Assembly: GCA_027559495.1 (NCBI GenBank) | Contig: JAMXSV010000024.1 | Location: 868,001-932,000, forward strand | Source of the DNA: Aurifilum marmelostoma | Lineage: Eukaryota; Ascomycota; Sordariomycetes; Diaporthales; Cryphonectriaceae | Direction of reading: 5' to 3' | Length of the DNA: 64,000 nucleotides | Part shown: positions 1 to 9,900 of the stretch, one piece after another | Layout of the letters: each line of letters begins with the position of its first letter | Numbering within the stretch: position 1 is the stretch's first letter | Program-made: the position numbers and the translations under genes | Notes under the pieces: generated by a model | The model's input: the letters and a program-made list of their open reading frames with translations, nothing else | What the model was told of the DNA's origin: nothing | The model's database searches: none

Positions 1-211
1 CAACATCGAGGGGCTGCTGGAGCGCGGCGAGCGCATTGACCTGCTGGTGGACAAGACGGACCGGCTGGGCGGGTCGGCGAGGGAATTCCGCGTGCGGAGC
101 AGGGGGCTTAAGAGGCAGATGTGGTGGAAGAATGTCAAGCTGATGGGACTGCTGGCGCTGGTCGTTATCCTGATCATCCTCGCGATTGTCATCGCCGTCA
201 AGACCGGCTAG
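1..211 (+). CDS. R-SNARE C-terminus (VAMP7/Nyv1-like), 5' truncated by window edge
   Basis: The last 69 codons of a vesicle R-SNARE that runs into the window from the left; reading starts at base 2 and ends with TAG at 209-211. Visible are the second half of the SNARE helix, with the zero-layer arginine in LLERGERIDLL, a short basic linker (RSRGLKRQMWWKNVK) and one C-terminal membrane anchor rich in L, V and I ending in VKTG. This is the tail-anchored layout of VAMP7/Nyv1/synaptobrevin proteins, which pair with Q-SNAREs to fuse vesicles with vacuole/endosome or plasma membrane. The N-terminal domain lies outside the window, so vacuolar Nyv1 versus exocytic synaptobrevin cannot be fully separated; the WWKN juxtamembrane segment and short luminal tail fit either. 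A second R-SNARE, ykt6, lies 13 kb downstream. Confidence 0.85.
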   Translation, partial: NIEGLLERGERIDLLVDKTDRLGGSAREFRVRSRGLKRQMWWKNVKLMGLLALVVILIILAIVIAVKTG

Positions 212-915
212 AAGTCGGGTGGTGAACTGGTGGGGCTGATGATCCTGGTCTTTGGGCTCGTGGCCCTTGCAGCGGTGCTTGCTGTCCTCATTGTGGAGTG
301 AGAAGAGGAAGTGATGGAACGTGGGAGAGTGGGTACATTGACAAAGCAAAGCGTGTTGATTTCGATATTGGGGTCTTTCTTGATTGGCGTTCTGGACCTG
401 GGAATGGCAATTGTCACGCAGCAAGCTGTTGCTTGACTTCACGTGTTGTTGCTTCCGTTCGGGTGGGCTTGATGGCAGACTGACCAGCTATGAGATGGTG
501 ACGACTGGGTGGAAATTGTTCTCTTGTTGTATCGATACCTTGGGGGCCTCAGGCTTGCTTGCCTTTTAACAAAGTGAAATTGGAAATGCTGTCTCTGCTC
601 TTCTCTTTTCATGACGAAATCGATTTCATGGTGTCTCTAAATGGTACAAGTCGCATTTTCTGCATAACCACCACCGTCCTTCCGTCCGTCGCACCGCGCC
701 GACTCATATGCTGTAGAATACAGTGCCAGAATACTCGTCCAAGACAAACAGATGTACCTCAATCTCAAAGAGAAAATGACCTAGGCCACCTGAACGCAGT
801 CCTTTCTTGTATCCATTCACCCTTCTCAGGCTCCTTCGTCCCACCCTCTTCTTCCTGGCCGGAGATACAGTCTATCCATCCACCCAACGGAGCCATCAAA
901 TCCCATCAGAGTCTA
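212..915. other. intergenic, 3' flank of the R-SNARE gene
   Basis: About 700 bases with only short overlapping open frames and no recognisable protein, tRNA or repeat. It probably holds the 3' UTR of the SNARE gene. Confidence 0.5.
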
Positions 916-1236
916 TCATAATTTAGACATTCCCACCGTCCCCTTCTGCTGCTGCCCCTGCTGCTGCTGCCCATCCCGATACACATACCCCTGCGCCACG
1001 GGACTCGTAGTGATACCCAGATGATTCGTCGCCGACTGTACGCTCGCCCCCTGCTGCTGCTGCTGCTGTTGCTGCTGGAGCAACGAGGGCACTCTCATCA
1101 GCCGTGGGGTGAAGAAGACCGGATGGCAGACGGCGGCATCGAACTGTGGGGGGTGGACGTGCCTGTCCCATGCGGCCTGGAAGGGGTTCAGGAGGTGTGG
1201 TGGTACTATGGGAGGCTGTTGTGGCGGGCGGGACAT
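916..1236 (-). CDS. possible small Gln-rich protein or 3' exon, unproven
   Basis: A 106-codon ATG frame with a run of nine glutamines encoded by a CTG/CAG tract (about 1051-1079) and a second Q-rich patch near the end. It matches no family I know. A CAG acceptor-like sequence lies just upstream, so it could be the last exon of a short gene. Equally, the triplet repeat keeps two frames open at once (another open frame covers 923-1345), a common way for low-complexity DNA to produce false ORFs. Confidence 0.25.
   Translation of the reverse strand: MSRPPQQPPIVPPHLLNPFQAAWDRHVHPPQFDAAVCHPVFFTPRLMRVPSLLQQQQQQQQQGASVQSATNHLGITTSPVAQGYVYRDGQQQQGQQQKGTVGMSKL
1051..1079. repeat. (CTG)n trinucleotide tract
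   Basis: An imperfect CTG run, read as polyglutamine on the minus strand in the doubtful small frame at 916-1236. Confidence 0.8.
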
Positions 1237-1773
1237 TGGGAGGGTGAGAGATGGAAGGAGGACTGAGGCGAGTGTTGTACAGGATTATAGTTGAAGAGAC
1301 GAGGAGGCCTTTCGGCACTGTAGGAGCCTGGGTCCAGAGTGACAATTGAAGAGATTCAAATATTGTATAGTAGTAGTCTTGGGGGATTCAATCAGGGTTC
1401 TTAGTTGATTGATTGTATTCAGTGAATACTGTCAATATGATATCACTTGGCCGTCGAGTAGCCCCGCAGTTGTCCAGTTTCTAGGCCGAGGTGCAACATC
1501 GACGTTTATTCAGGGTCCTTCTCACTGCCAGCCTGCTCTGCCTTGACTGCTCTGCCAGCATTTGGCTATCTTTTCTTGTTGATTTTTGCTTTCCTTCCTA
1601 TTCTCATTGATCGTCTCCATCTGGTTTCTCAATTACAATTGGCAAATATTCTTAAGCAGTTTCGTCACAATCACTGGAAAAGCAAGAAGTTCTGCACAAT
1701 TATTGTGACGAGGCTGATTACTTATTAGGCTGGTCACATGCCCAATTCATCTCATTACTAGTATCATGCAAGG
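1237..1773. other. intergenic, AT-richer spacer
   Basis: No supportable gene. The right part is the 3' flank of the minus-strand SDR gene. Confidence 0.5.
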
Positions 1774-3090
1774 CTATGAGGCAGCCTTCTTCCCAGACTG
1801 GCCCTTCTTCTTCTTATCCTTCCCGTCCGTCTTTCTTTTCTTCGCAGCCTCCTCCTTCTCCTTGGCCTTGCCCTTCTTGATCGCATCGACCAGTGCTTCG
1901 ATCTCGTCTGCCCTCTGCTTCTTGTCCTGCTCCGACTTCTCCTGGTTTTCTGCCTCCTCCCGCTTCTTCCTCTCCTCTGCCTTGCGCAGCGCCGCCTGCT
2001 TCTCTGTCGTCTCGATGAGCTTGTCGCTCGACAGCCACAGCTTCTTGGCGGCCTCCTCGTCCTTGACGTCCTTCCTCGCCAGGTCGACCTCTATGCACTC
2101 CTTGATCAGCTTGCCACCCGGGTCCCGGATGATGCTGCCGTCGAACGCGGCAAACAAGATGGACTGGGCCGCCATCAGCGGCGGCTTCAGGAACATCCAC
2201 ATGAGGACGTAGGACAGCAGGTAGACCAGCAGGCCCCACAGGGAGCCCCGCGTCAGCCACCTCCTCATGCCGGGCGTCTTGGAGAGCCCCGGGTCCACCA
2301 TGATCACCTTGGCGGTCATGGGCAGCTCGTCGGGCCGCTTGTACGAGTCCAGGTGCTTCTGGAACGCCTGCGCAAAGGTCATGAGCGCCAGCTTGCTGCT
2401 GGCGTACGCCTGCCCGGGCGACCAGTCCTTCTTGTTGGTCGCGTGCGCCTGGGCGTCCCCCAGCAGCGGCGACCGGATGTAGCTCGAGCAGGTGGCAAAG
2501 ACGATGCGCACGTCGCGGTCAAAGGGCTGTGCCTTGATGGCCGGGCTCAGGATGCCCAGCAGGTGGAAGTTGGCCAGGTAATTGACCATCCACGTCTCCT
2601 CGACCCCGTCTTTAGTCACGCTCCTGCTCTTGCCGGGCGGCGTCAGGGTCGCCGCGCATAATATGATCATGTCCAGCCTCCTCGGCGGTGCGTTGTCGAT
2701 CCACTTCGTCGCGAACTGCCGTACGCTCAGCAGGTCCGTCAGGTCGACCTGCTCCGTGTAGATCATCTGGTTCCCCGTGCGGGCTCGCAGGTCGTCAATG
2801 TACTCGACGAGGAAAGGGTCCGAGGCCGGCAGCCTCGTGAGCAGGACGAGCTGGGCCCCGCGGCTCGCGAGCTCTCTGGCGACCTCGGCGCCGATGCCTG
2901 AGGTCCCGCCCGTCATGAGCACGACGCGGCCGTGCATATTGCGGTCGGAGGGGTTCATGGCGCCATTGCAGTAGCGCTTGAGCAGGGCCAGGCTGCCGAC
3001 GGCGGACGTCGCGGCCAGGACCCTCAAGGGGCTGGGGAAATGTTCCGGCCAGCCCTTGTAGAAGACATTGATGATGAAGGGGATCGGCAT
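1774..3090 (-). CDS. short-chain dehydrogenase/reductase with charged C-terminal tail (Env9-like)
   Basis: A 438-residue single-exon SDR oxidoreductase. The nucleotide-binding motif TGGTSGIG is at residues 60-67 and the catalytic YASSK at 229-233, after a conserved serine region (FATCSSY). A hydrophobic stretch near residues 282-301 could dip into a membrane, and the last ~95 residues are a Lys/Glu-rich tail predicted to be helical. The frame stays open 52 codons further upstream, but I chose the ATG at 3088-3090 (MPIPFIINVFYKGWP) because conserved-looking sequence begins there and the extension is low-complexity. The layout recalls the fungal Env9-type SDRs linked to lipid droplets and vacuole morphology; the substrate is unknown. 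It is transcribed divergently from the G-patch gene, start codons 582 bases apart. Confidence 0.88.
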   Translation of the reverse strand: MPIPFIINVFYKGWPEHFPSPLRVLAATSAVGSLALLKRYCNGAMNPSDRNMHGRVVLMTGGTSGIGAEVARELASRGAQLVLLTRLPASDPFLVEYIDDLRARTGNQMIYTEQVDLTDLLSVRQFATKWIDNAPPRRLDMIILCAATLTPPGKSRSVTKDGVEETWMVNYLANFHLLGILSPAIKAQPFDRDVRIVFATCSSYIRSPLLGDAQAHATNKKDWSPGQAYASSKLALMTFAQAFQKHLDSYKRPDELPMTAKVIMVDPGLSKTPGMRRWLTRGSLWGLLVYLLSYVLMWMFLKPPLMAAQSILFAAFDGSIIRDPGGKLIKECIEVDLARKDVKDEEAAKKLWLSSDKLIETTEKQAALRKAEERKKREEAENQEKSEQDKKQRADEIEALVDAIKKGKAKEKEEAAKKRKTDGKDKKKKGQSGKKAAS

Positions 3091-3672
3091 CGTGGATGGG
3101 ACGGGTTTTGGCTTGTGGAGATAAAGATGGAGGCGTAATTTACGGCAGCATGTTGTGGGGGAGGCGGTCAGATGTTGCGATCGCGAGGAAGTAAGGGTGG
3201 TAGAGGTGAGGTTGGGTGTTGGTCTTGTGGTTGTCGCTGTCGTCAATGAAGAAGAAGGAAAGGGGCTGCTGAGTTGTATGTACGTACTCTATATGGGAAA
3301 GAAAAAAGACCAGCTATTGTACCCAAAGGCTTGCGTCAGTGGGTTCAGCAGGCAGGTAGGGGCATTTGTCAGAGAACTGGGGGGCCCCCTGACCCGACTC
3401 CGGCTGCTACCGAGCCAGTGTGACGCTACTATGATTCTAGGCTGCGAGCCGCTGTGGCGCGTACTTGGTGCTAACCCACCACCTTCTAGAAGCCCTGAGT
3501 TCCATCTCAGATGTCTTCATTCAACAAGCAATTCTCAACTCCAGGCCGTCTATTCAACTTCAAATACGAGTCTCTTTAGCCACACAGACAAGCGTCTACG
3601 CAAGAGACAACAATCTACAAAGCTAGTCTCGACTAAACTCAGCACTGCCCCTCATCCATCTCGGACTTTGCA
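3091..3672. promoter_or_regulatory. divergent intergenic region between SDR and G-patch genes
   Basis: It separates two head-to-head starts (3090 minus, 3673 plus) and so must contain both promoters. No specific site can be named with confidence. Confidence 0.5.
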
Positions 3673-4392
3673 ATGTCAGAGGATGAGCACGATGGCCTGG
3701 ACGATGTGCCGCTACAACACAAGAGGCCGTTCGGCTCAGGCCTCAGGAGGAACGAGATCAAGTTCGTGCCTGCCTCCAACGAAGACTCCAAGTCGACAGC
3801 AGATCGTGCAGATGAAGAAGACCAGGGCAAGTCGATCAGCAACTTCTACCTGAGTATGGTCTTGAAAAAGAAGGCCGGGGAGGAGCCAGATAGGCAAAGG
3901 CAGGGTCAAGACTTGAGAAAAGAATCAGAAGTATGCGAGGTCTGCAGCCTCCCCATCACACCATCTCGAATAGCAGGAAACCAAGATGGTCAGGAGCATG
4001 GAAAGCGCAGCAGTAGTCACCACGAGGCCTCGATCGCCCACCAGGTCTGTCTCGCGCACTCACATCCGCCGTCGGCCATCGTGCGAACCCGCATGGGCCT
4101 GTCCGTGCTCGAGGCTCAAGGGTGGGACCCCGACTCCAGAGCAGGGCTGGGCGCAGCGGGGCAGGGCGCCCAGTATCCCCTCAAGCCCAAGTCTAAGGAC
4201 GACACCTTTGGGATCGGGGTGGTGGTGCCCAAGGACTTTGAGGTGAGGAAGAGGAAGGAGGAGAGGCCGAAGCTCTTGGACGCGAAGAAGGTGCGCAAGA
4301 TGGCGGCTGAGGATCGGAAGAGGGCAGACAGGCTGCAGCAGCAGATCTTTGGTCGGGTTGACCTGGAAAAGTATCTGGGCAAGGGCGCATGA
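3673..4392 (+). CDS. G-patch domain protein (GPANK1-like layout)
   Basis: A 239-residue intronless protein. After an acidic, charged N-terminus comes a CEVCSLPI segment followed about 35 residues later by a His-rich stretch (SSSHHEASIAHQVCLAH), which looks like a degenerate zinc-binding C2H2-type element. Next is a glycine-rich G-patch core, LEAQGWDPDSRAGLGAAGQG, ending in a DTFGIG-like segment. The C-terminus is a Lys/Arg-rich helix. G-patch proteins usually bind RNA and activate DEAH helicases in splicing or ribosome assembly. The order zinc-like element, His-rich element, G-patch resembles animal GPANK1 without ankyrin repeats. The ATG at 3673 follows a stretch free of competing starts. 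It converges on the P450 gene, with 186 bases between stop codons. Confidence 0.85.
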   Translation: MSEDEHDGLDDVPLQHKRPFGSGLRRNEIKFVPASNEDSKSTADRADEEDQGKSISNFYLSMVLKKKAGEEPDRQRQGQDLRKESEVCEVCSLPITPSRIAGNQDGQEHGKRSSSHHEASIAHQVCLAHSHPPSAIVRTRMGLSVLEAQGWDPDSRAGLGAAGQGAQYPLKPKSKDDTFGIGVVVPKDFEVRKRKEERPKLLDAKKVRKMAAEDRKRADRLQQQIFGRVDLEKYLGKGA

Positions 4393-4578
4393 GTTGGTCT
4401 GGACATGTCTATTGAATCGAGGGTGGATGGGGAAATTTAGAGCACGCGCACCATGATGTATTGAGATACCCCTACTACCAGGCTACAAATATACCGAGAT
4501 AGTCTATGTATGAAACAAAGAAGACAAGGTTACTGAAAACTTGTCGTCCACACCGAAGCCTAAATAGTCAGCCCATCT

Positions 4579-6252
4579 TTACACTCTAGGCCTAAGCAAA
4601 ACCTTCACATCACCCCCAGGAACAAGCCCAGCCGTCCCAGGCTTTGCACTGGCAAACCCAGGGATCCGATAAGTCTTCTCGTCCACAGGCACCACATCAA
4701 ACGACAGCAGCACCAGGGCCACGGCAGCCAGGACCTCCTGCTTCGCGAACAGCCGCCCAGGGCACATCGTCCTGCCTCCTCCCCACGGCCACATCTTGCC
4801 CCCGTCTGCCGCTGTGCTGAATGCATACTCGCCCTGCCCCTTCTTCTTCTCGTCGTCCGACTTGACCGGCACCAGGAACCGCTCCGGGAAGAAAACGTCC
4901 GCCGGGGGGCCTGCAAACCCAGCTGGGTCCCAGTGGTTCATCAGCGAGGGGGAAAGCGTCTTGCTGCCCTTCTTGAGATGCAGCCACCGCCGCGGCGCCC
5001 CTGACCCGTCACGGCCGCTCTCGAGCGGGAGCCTGACGTCCTCAAACAGCTCCCGCGTGACGAGCACATCCGTGTACCTGCGCAGCGTCTCGTGGAACAG
5101 GCTCTGCAGCAGCGGCGAGCTGGACAGCGCCGATATGTCCAGCTCGACCGCACCGCCCTTGTCGTCGTCACCACCACCACCCTTGATCGTCGCCCGCTCG
5201 ACCTCAGCACGCACCCGCGCCAGCAGACCGGCCTTGGCAGGGTCGAGGATGTGCATCAGCATCCAGCCCGTGATGGGGATGGCGTTGGAGTTGAGGCCGA
5301 ACACGAGCCCCAGCTCCAGGCAGCCCCTCCCGCGGGGGCTCATGCCAGCAGACAGCCACAAGGCCTGGCGGGCGCGGTGCACGCGGCTGCCCCAGTTGGG
5401 CTCCCACGCAGCCATCGGGTTGTGCGGATCCGGCACGGCGCAGTCCGTCTCGCGGTCGACGGCGTTGATCCACCTGGTCACGCCGTCGACGGCCCTGTCG
5501 CGGGCGGCGTACACGCCGGGGACCATGAACCGAGGCAGGCGGATGAAGAGGTCGAGGAAGCCGCGGTCCCAGGCGTCAAAGTCTCTGTAGAACTCGGGGT
5601 ACTCTGCCTGGATCCGCTGGCCCATGAAGGCGGTGCAGGAGGCGCCGAACTGCAGGCGCCGCAGCCAGGCGTAGAGGTCAACCTCCCTGTCGCCAGCACC
5701 ACTCTGGAAGCGGCGCTCCTCGGCCCTGAGCACGTCGCCAAAGCACCTGGTGAACTCGCGCGCCAGCTCGTTGGCGCTCGACTGCTTGAGCATGTACTCG
5801 TGGCTCAGCTGCGTCCCCTTGTCCTTGACGGGCAGGTACCGCACAAAGTCCTCGCCGCCCATCCCGCAGCACTGCTGGAGAACGTTGTCGTCAAAGGCCT
5901 CCCTGTTGGCCACGCTGGGCTTCAGCCTGAACATGGCCTGCACCGCCGAGGGCGAGTTGAGCAGGTGGATCCTCTGCCCGCCCAGCAGCACGGTGCAGGC
6001 GCCGGCCTCGCGGGGGTGGCGCGAGAAGAGCTTTGCGTAGAAGGCCCCTGGCCGCGGGACGAGGAAGTCGCGCGCCTGGCCTAGCCATGGTATCGTGTAG
6101 GGGATGGGAGCGGGCTCGACGATGTCTCCTTTCTGGCGCAGGGCGAGGTGGTAGCGGACGGTGGTGAAGAGCCAGGTGAGGGCGAAGAGGGCGAGCACGG
6201 CGGCTGCTGGTGCTGCGAGGTAGAAGGCGATGGTGGCGTAGGTCGACGGCAT
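4579..6252 (-). CDS. cytochrome P450 monooxygenase with CYP7/CYP8-like I-helix
   Basis: An intronless 557-residue microsomal P450. An N-terminal anchor (about residues 5-30) is followed by a proline-rich hinge. The K-helix ExxR is ETLRR at about 388, the PERF element is FFPERF, and the haem loop is WPWGGGRTMCPGR with the cysteine ligand at about 497 (W replaces the usual first F). In the I-helix the usual (A/G)Gx(D/E)T is replaced by GLNSNAIP, resembling CYP7 and CYP8 enzymes (sterol hydroxylases, prostacyclin synthase), where the Thr/acid pair is also missing. I started at the ATG at 6250-6252, the first Met before the membrane anchor; the frame extends 24 codons further upstream without signal character. 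The substrate is unknown. No biosynthetic partners lie beside it. Confidence 0.9.
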   Translation of the reverse strand: MPSTYATIAFYLAAPAAAVLALFALTWLFTTVRYHLALRQKGDIVEPAPIPYTIPWLGQARDFLVPRPGAFYAKLFSRHPREAGACTVLLGGQRIHLLNSPSAVQAMFRLKPSVANREAFDDNVLQQCCGMGGEDFVRYLPVKDKGTQLSHEYMLKQSSANELAREFTRCFGDVLRAEERRFQSGAGDREVDLYAWLRRLQFGASCTAFMGQRIQAEYPEFYRDFDAWDRGFLDLFIRLPRFMVPGVYAARDRAVDGVTRWINAVDRETDCAVPDPHNPMAAWEPNWGSRVHRARQALWLSAGMSPRGRGCLELGLVFGLNSNAIPITGWMLMHILDPAKAGLLARVRAEVERATIKGGGGDDDKGGAVELDISALSSSPLLQSLFHETLRRYTDVLVTRELFEDVRLPLESGRDGSGAPRRWLHLKKGSKTLSPSLMNHWDPAGFAGPPADVFFPERFLVPVKSDDEKKKGQGEYAFSTAADGGKMWPWGGGRTMCPGRLFAKQEVLAAVALVLLSFDVVPVDEKTYRIPGFASAKPGTAGLVPGGDVKVLLRPRV

Positions 6253-6990
6253 CGTGGCTCTCTTTTCTTGGCTTGATGGGTCAATGAGTGGATTGTCGTC
6301 TTGTCGGAAATATGGCAGGCTCAACAGGGATTTAAGTACTTGTCATGCTAATTGAGGTGTTGAGAGAGGCGAAAGGAGCGAGACTGTGTTGTTGTCAGCT
6401 CGTCCGAACCTCCACATTTCAGCATCAGCTTAACAAGGCTGCTCACCACCGAAAGGAAGCATATCCCAACAAAGCTGTAGATTAGTATCAATAAAAAGCG
6501 TGTGTCTTGAGTAGCTAGCTACGTTGGCGTGGCGCACAGTCTCTGAAAGTGGGTAGGTAGGATTTGTACCCTGGCGAATAAGTTCACAAGTTGGCTGGCT
6601 ATTCACCGTTTTCCTGTCTCCTTTCCCTCCTCCTACCAAGTATGCACGATATATCATACAGAGACCATGATGATGACAAGCACAGTACATTGATTGGCCG
6701 GGCCCATCTGGACCCACTGATCCTATTCTACAAGCGCCGAGGAGGAAAGTGGTGCAGCAGTAGCTCTCCCGTTTGCCTTGCTGTGTGCGTTCTCCTTACA
6801 ATTGTTCTGCATGGGCCCCTCCTTCTTCATGTCCTTTTGTTTCTTTTCTTCTACCCCCCTACCCCCCCCCCATTCTTTTAGAACACGCTAGCTTGCGAGG
6901 ACATCATCTCATATCGACCTGATACGGGAATTCGTGATCCGCTCCGGGCTTAACTCGATCAGGACGTCCCGCCATCCTTGACCTCATGCC
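6253..6990. other. intergenic, P450 5' flank and helicase 3' flank
   Basis: About 740 bases without a supportable gene. It contains pyrimidine-rich tracts (C-run near 6864) typical of fungal promoters. Confidence 0.5.
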
Positions 6991-9900
6991 TCAGGAAGAT
7001 CCAGCCAACTCCTTAGATCGCGCAACATCATCATCCACCATCGGCCCATCCGGCACGTCCACTCCCGGCACCCGATACTGGAGCCCCAGGAGCCCATCGC
7101 TCAGCACTAGCACATCCACATTCCTCTTCTCTCCCCTGCTGCCGCCCCTCTCCGGCAGCTTCATGCTCGCCCTGGCAGATGGCTTAGACCCGACAGTCAC
7201 CCCTCCTTTCCCGGGACCCTGCGCCCAGCCCACCCGCTTGATGGCGTACACCTCGTCCCTTGCCAGGTCGCCCACCACCACGAACCAGCCTTCGTTCTGC
7301 GGCTTGGGGAAGCGCGGCGCGTAGATGCGCGATGCGGCGAGCGGGTTGAGACGTCTCAGCGTGACCGTCAGCGACTGGTGAGTGATATTATCCACACTGA
7401 CGGCCACGTTTGGCAGGGTTGAGGCCGCGCGGAGGAAGCGCTGCTGCGTGCCCTGCGGAACGTGCAGGCTGCGCGCCAGCTTCGTCATCTGCCCCTGGTT
7501 CATGGCACTCAGCTGCTGCAGCGTCGTCCTGTCCTTGGTCTTCTCCGCGTCCACGCCTGGCAGGATCGACAGGGGCGGCTCCGTCGGCCACCGTGCCGAC
7601 TTGACGGACTGCAGCAGCGAGATCATCTGCAGCACGCTGGTGAGGTAGCCCAGCTCGGTCAGGACGTCGATGGATGCCTGGATGATACGGATGGCCTGGT
7701 CCAGAACGCTGGTCTGGTCACCAACATAATCGGTAATCGGGAGAGACACCCGGGACATGTGTGCCTGAAGCAGGAGGAAAGCCTTGACGTGGGGGTCCCA
7801 CATCGGCAGGCCAAAGGACGTGCCCGGGAACGTGAGGTTGTTGGAGAGCTCCGCGTTGATCAGGTCCTCGTTGTGGCGGACAGGTAGTTCATCGTACTCG
7901 GTCGCACGGCACATCCAGGTCAGCACGTCCAGGAACGAGGCCTGTGCCTTGCTGTGCCGGGTGAGATAGCGGATTGTCTTGTGAGACAGGTAGTAGTAAC
8001 TCATGATCTTGCCAAAGGGAGTCGGGTCGACATCGCCGTTAGGAAACACCTCCACACACTTGGAATCTGCCAGCTCGCCCAGGGACTTGTCGACCATCTC
8101 GATCATGTAGTCATTGGCCATCTGCTGGGCGGCCACGCTGCTGTGGTCCTCGGCTGAGATCTCAAGCCCATAGTAAGACGGGTTCTTGTGTAGCCTCCGG
8201 AAGAAGAATGTCCACGTCAGATAGTCCAAGGCGTCCTGCTTGGTGACAATGGTCTCGGCCGAGACTTCAGCGCAGAGATGGTTGTCCAGCACCGTGTGCA
8301 GGGATGACTCGACAGGAAAGCCAGTGTGCAAGAAGTGCTTGTAGAAATCCTTCTTGGCGTCTTGTGTGAAGATCCGAGCCACACCTGAGTTGTCGAACTG
8401 TGGCCGCCCCGCACGTCCCAGCATCTGGAGGACATCCGTCAAGTCCATGTCCTTGTATCCCTCGATCTTGGCGTCATAAAACTGCGTGCCTTTGACCACA
8501 ACGAGGTGGGCTGGGAGGTTGACACCCCAGGCCAGTGTGCTTGTTGCCACGAGGATCTGGATCTTGTTGTTCAGGAACAGCTCCTCCGCAAGCTGTCGGT
8601 CGGACTCGACGAGACCGGCATGATGGAGGCCGATGCCAAAACTGATGGCCTCCTTTAGTGCATCATCCTTGACTCTAGCAAGATTGAGCTGGAGGTCGTC
8701 CTCTTCCATGTTCAGGAACCGTCTAGGATTGTCTTCCAGACCGCAGAAGTTGATCAGGTCCTTGGCGGTCAGGCGCGTCTGTCTCCGTGACGGCACAAAG
8801 ACGATGACTGGCTTGTCAGGACTGTGGTTCTTGACGGCCAGGAACGTCGGCCTGTTCATAGACTGCATCAGTGGACAGAAGCCTCGGACCTCTGGGAACC
8901 CGTCAATGTATAGCTCCAGAGGCACAGGGCGGACAGAGTGCCTGAAGTTGAACAGGCCTTCCTTCACGCCGAGCCAGTTGCCCAGGTCGGTCGCATTGGC
9001 GCAAGCTGTCGACATTCCCAGCAGCCTAACCGAGTTCTTGGTAGACGCTGCGATGTAGTTCATACGCGAGACAATGATCTCAAGAATAGGACCCCGATCT
9101 CCCGCGAGGAGGTGAATCTCGTCGATGATGACAAGACTGACCTGTCGGACATAGCCTCTGGTCTGCCAGCTTCTGGAGATTCCGTCCCACTTCTCGGGCG
9201 TCGTGATGATGACGTCTGCATCCTTGATGGTTCTCGTGTCCGGGGTATTGTCACCAGTTAGCTCCACGAGCTTCAGGCCGAGAGGCTTGGCCAGTCGAGC
9301 CCCCCCAGTCCTTGACACGCTCTCGGACCAGGGCCTTCATAGGTGCGATGTAGACAACTTTGGAACCCGGCTTGTCTCGAAAAGCCCACCACATTGCCAG
9401 CTCTGCAGCCACTGTCTTGCCACTTCCAGTCGGCGAGCCTAGCAGCACATTCGCCGGCGTGTGGTAAAGAGTGTGAAAGATCTGGGTCTGCATGGGGTTG
9501 AAGAATTGGAAACGCTTAGCGTAGATCTCTTCCAACCCAGGATTCTTGAGCGCCGAGATTGGCAGCGGCTGTAGGTTGAGGAGATCCGTGTAGACGCTTT
9601 CCGTGTCTGGTCTGATCAGGTGCTGGAACGAGACAGGCGTGACAGTCTCTGCTCCCAGCCATCTGTCCGAGACAGCACGAACATATATCTGATTAGGTAG
9701 GGGATCAGACAGAGGGATCGTAAAGTTGAGCTCGTGGTCGTCGTGCAGCTTCCTGCGATTCAGAAGGAAGAACTCGTGATGGTAGATCTCTGACGTTTCC
9801 GAGTTCTCAACCCAGATGTAATACGACTCGGAAGATCCGTGGATGTGGTCGTTCCAGCGGAAGTCAGGAATAATGTAAAGCTTGACCCGCAGCACGTCTC

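Noticed and set aside
5092..6084. 330-codon plus-strand frame
   Set aside because: Antisense of the P450, whose ExxR and haem motifs are on the minus strand.
9251..9318. Programmed frameshifting in slh1
   Set aside because: No known recoding signal or downstream structure is recognisable, and four other genes show the same homopolymer pattern.
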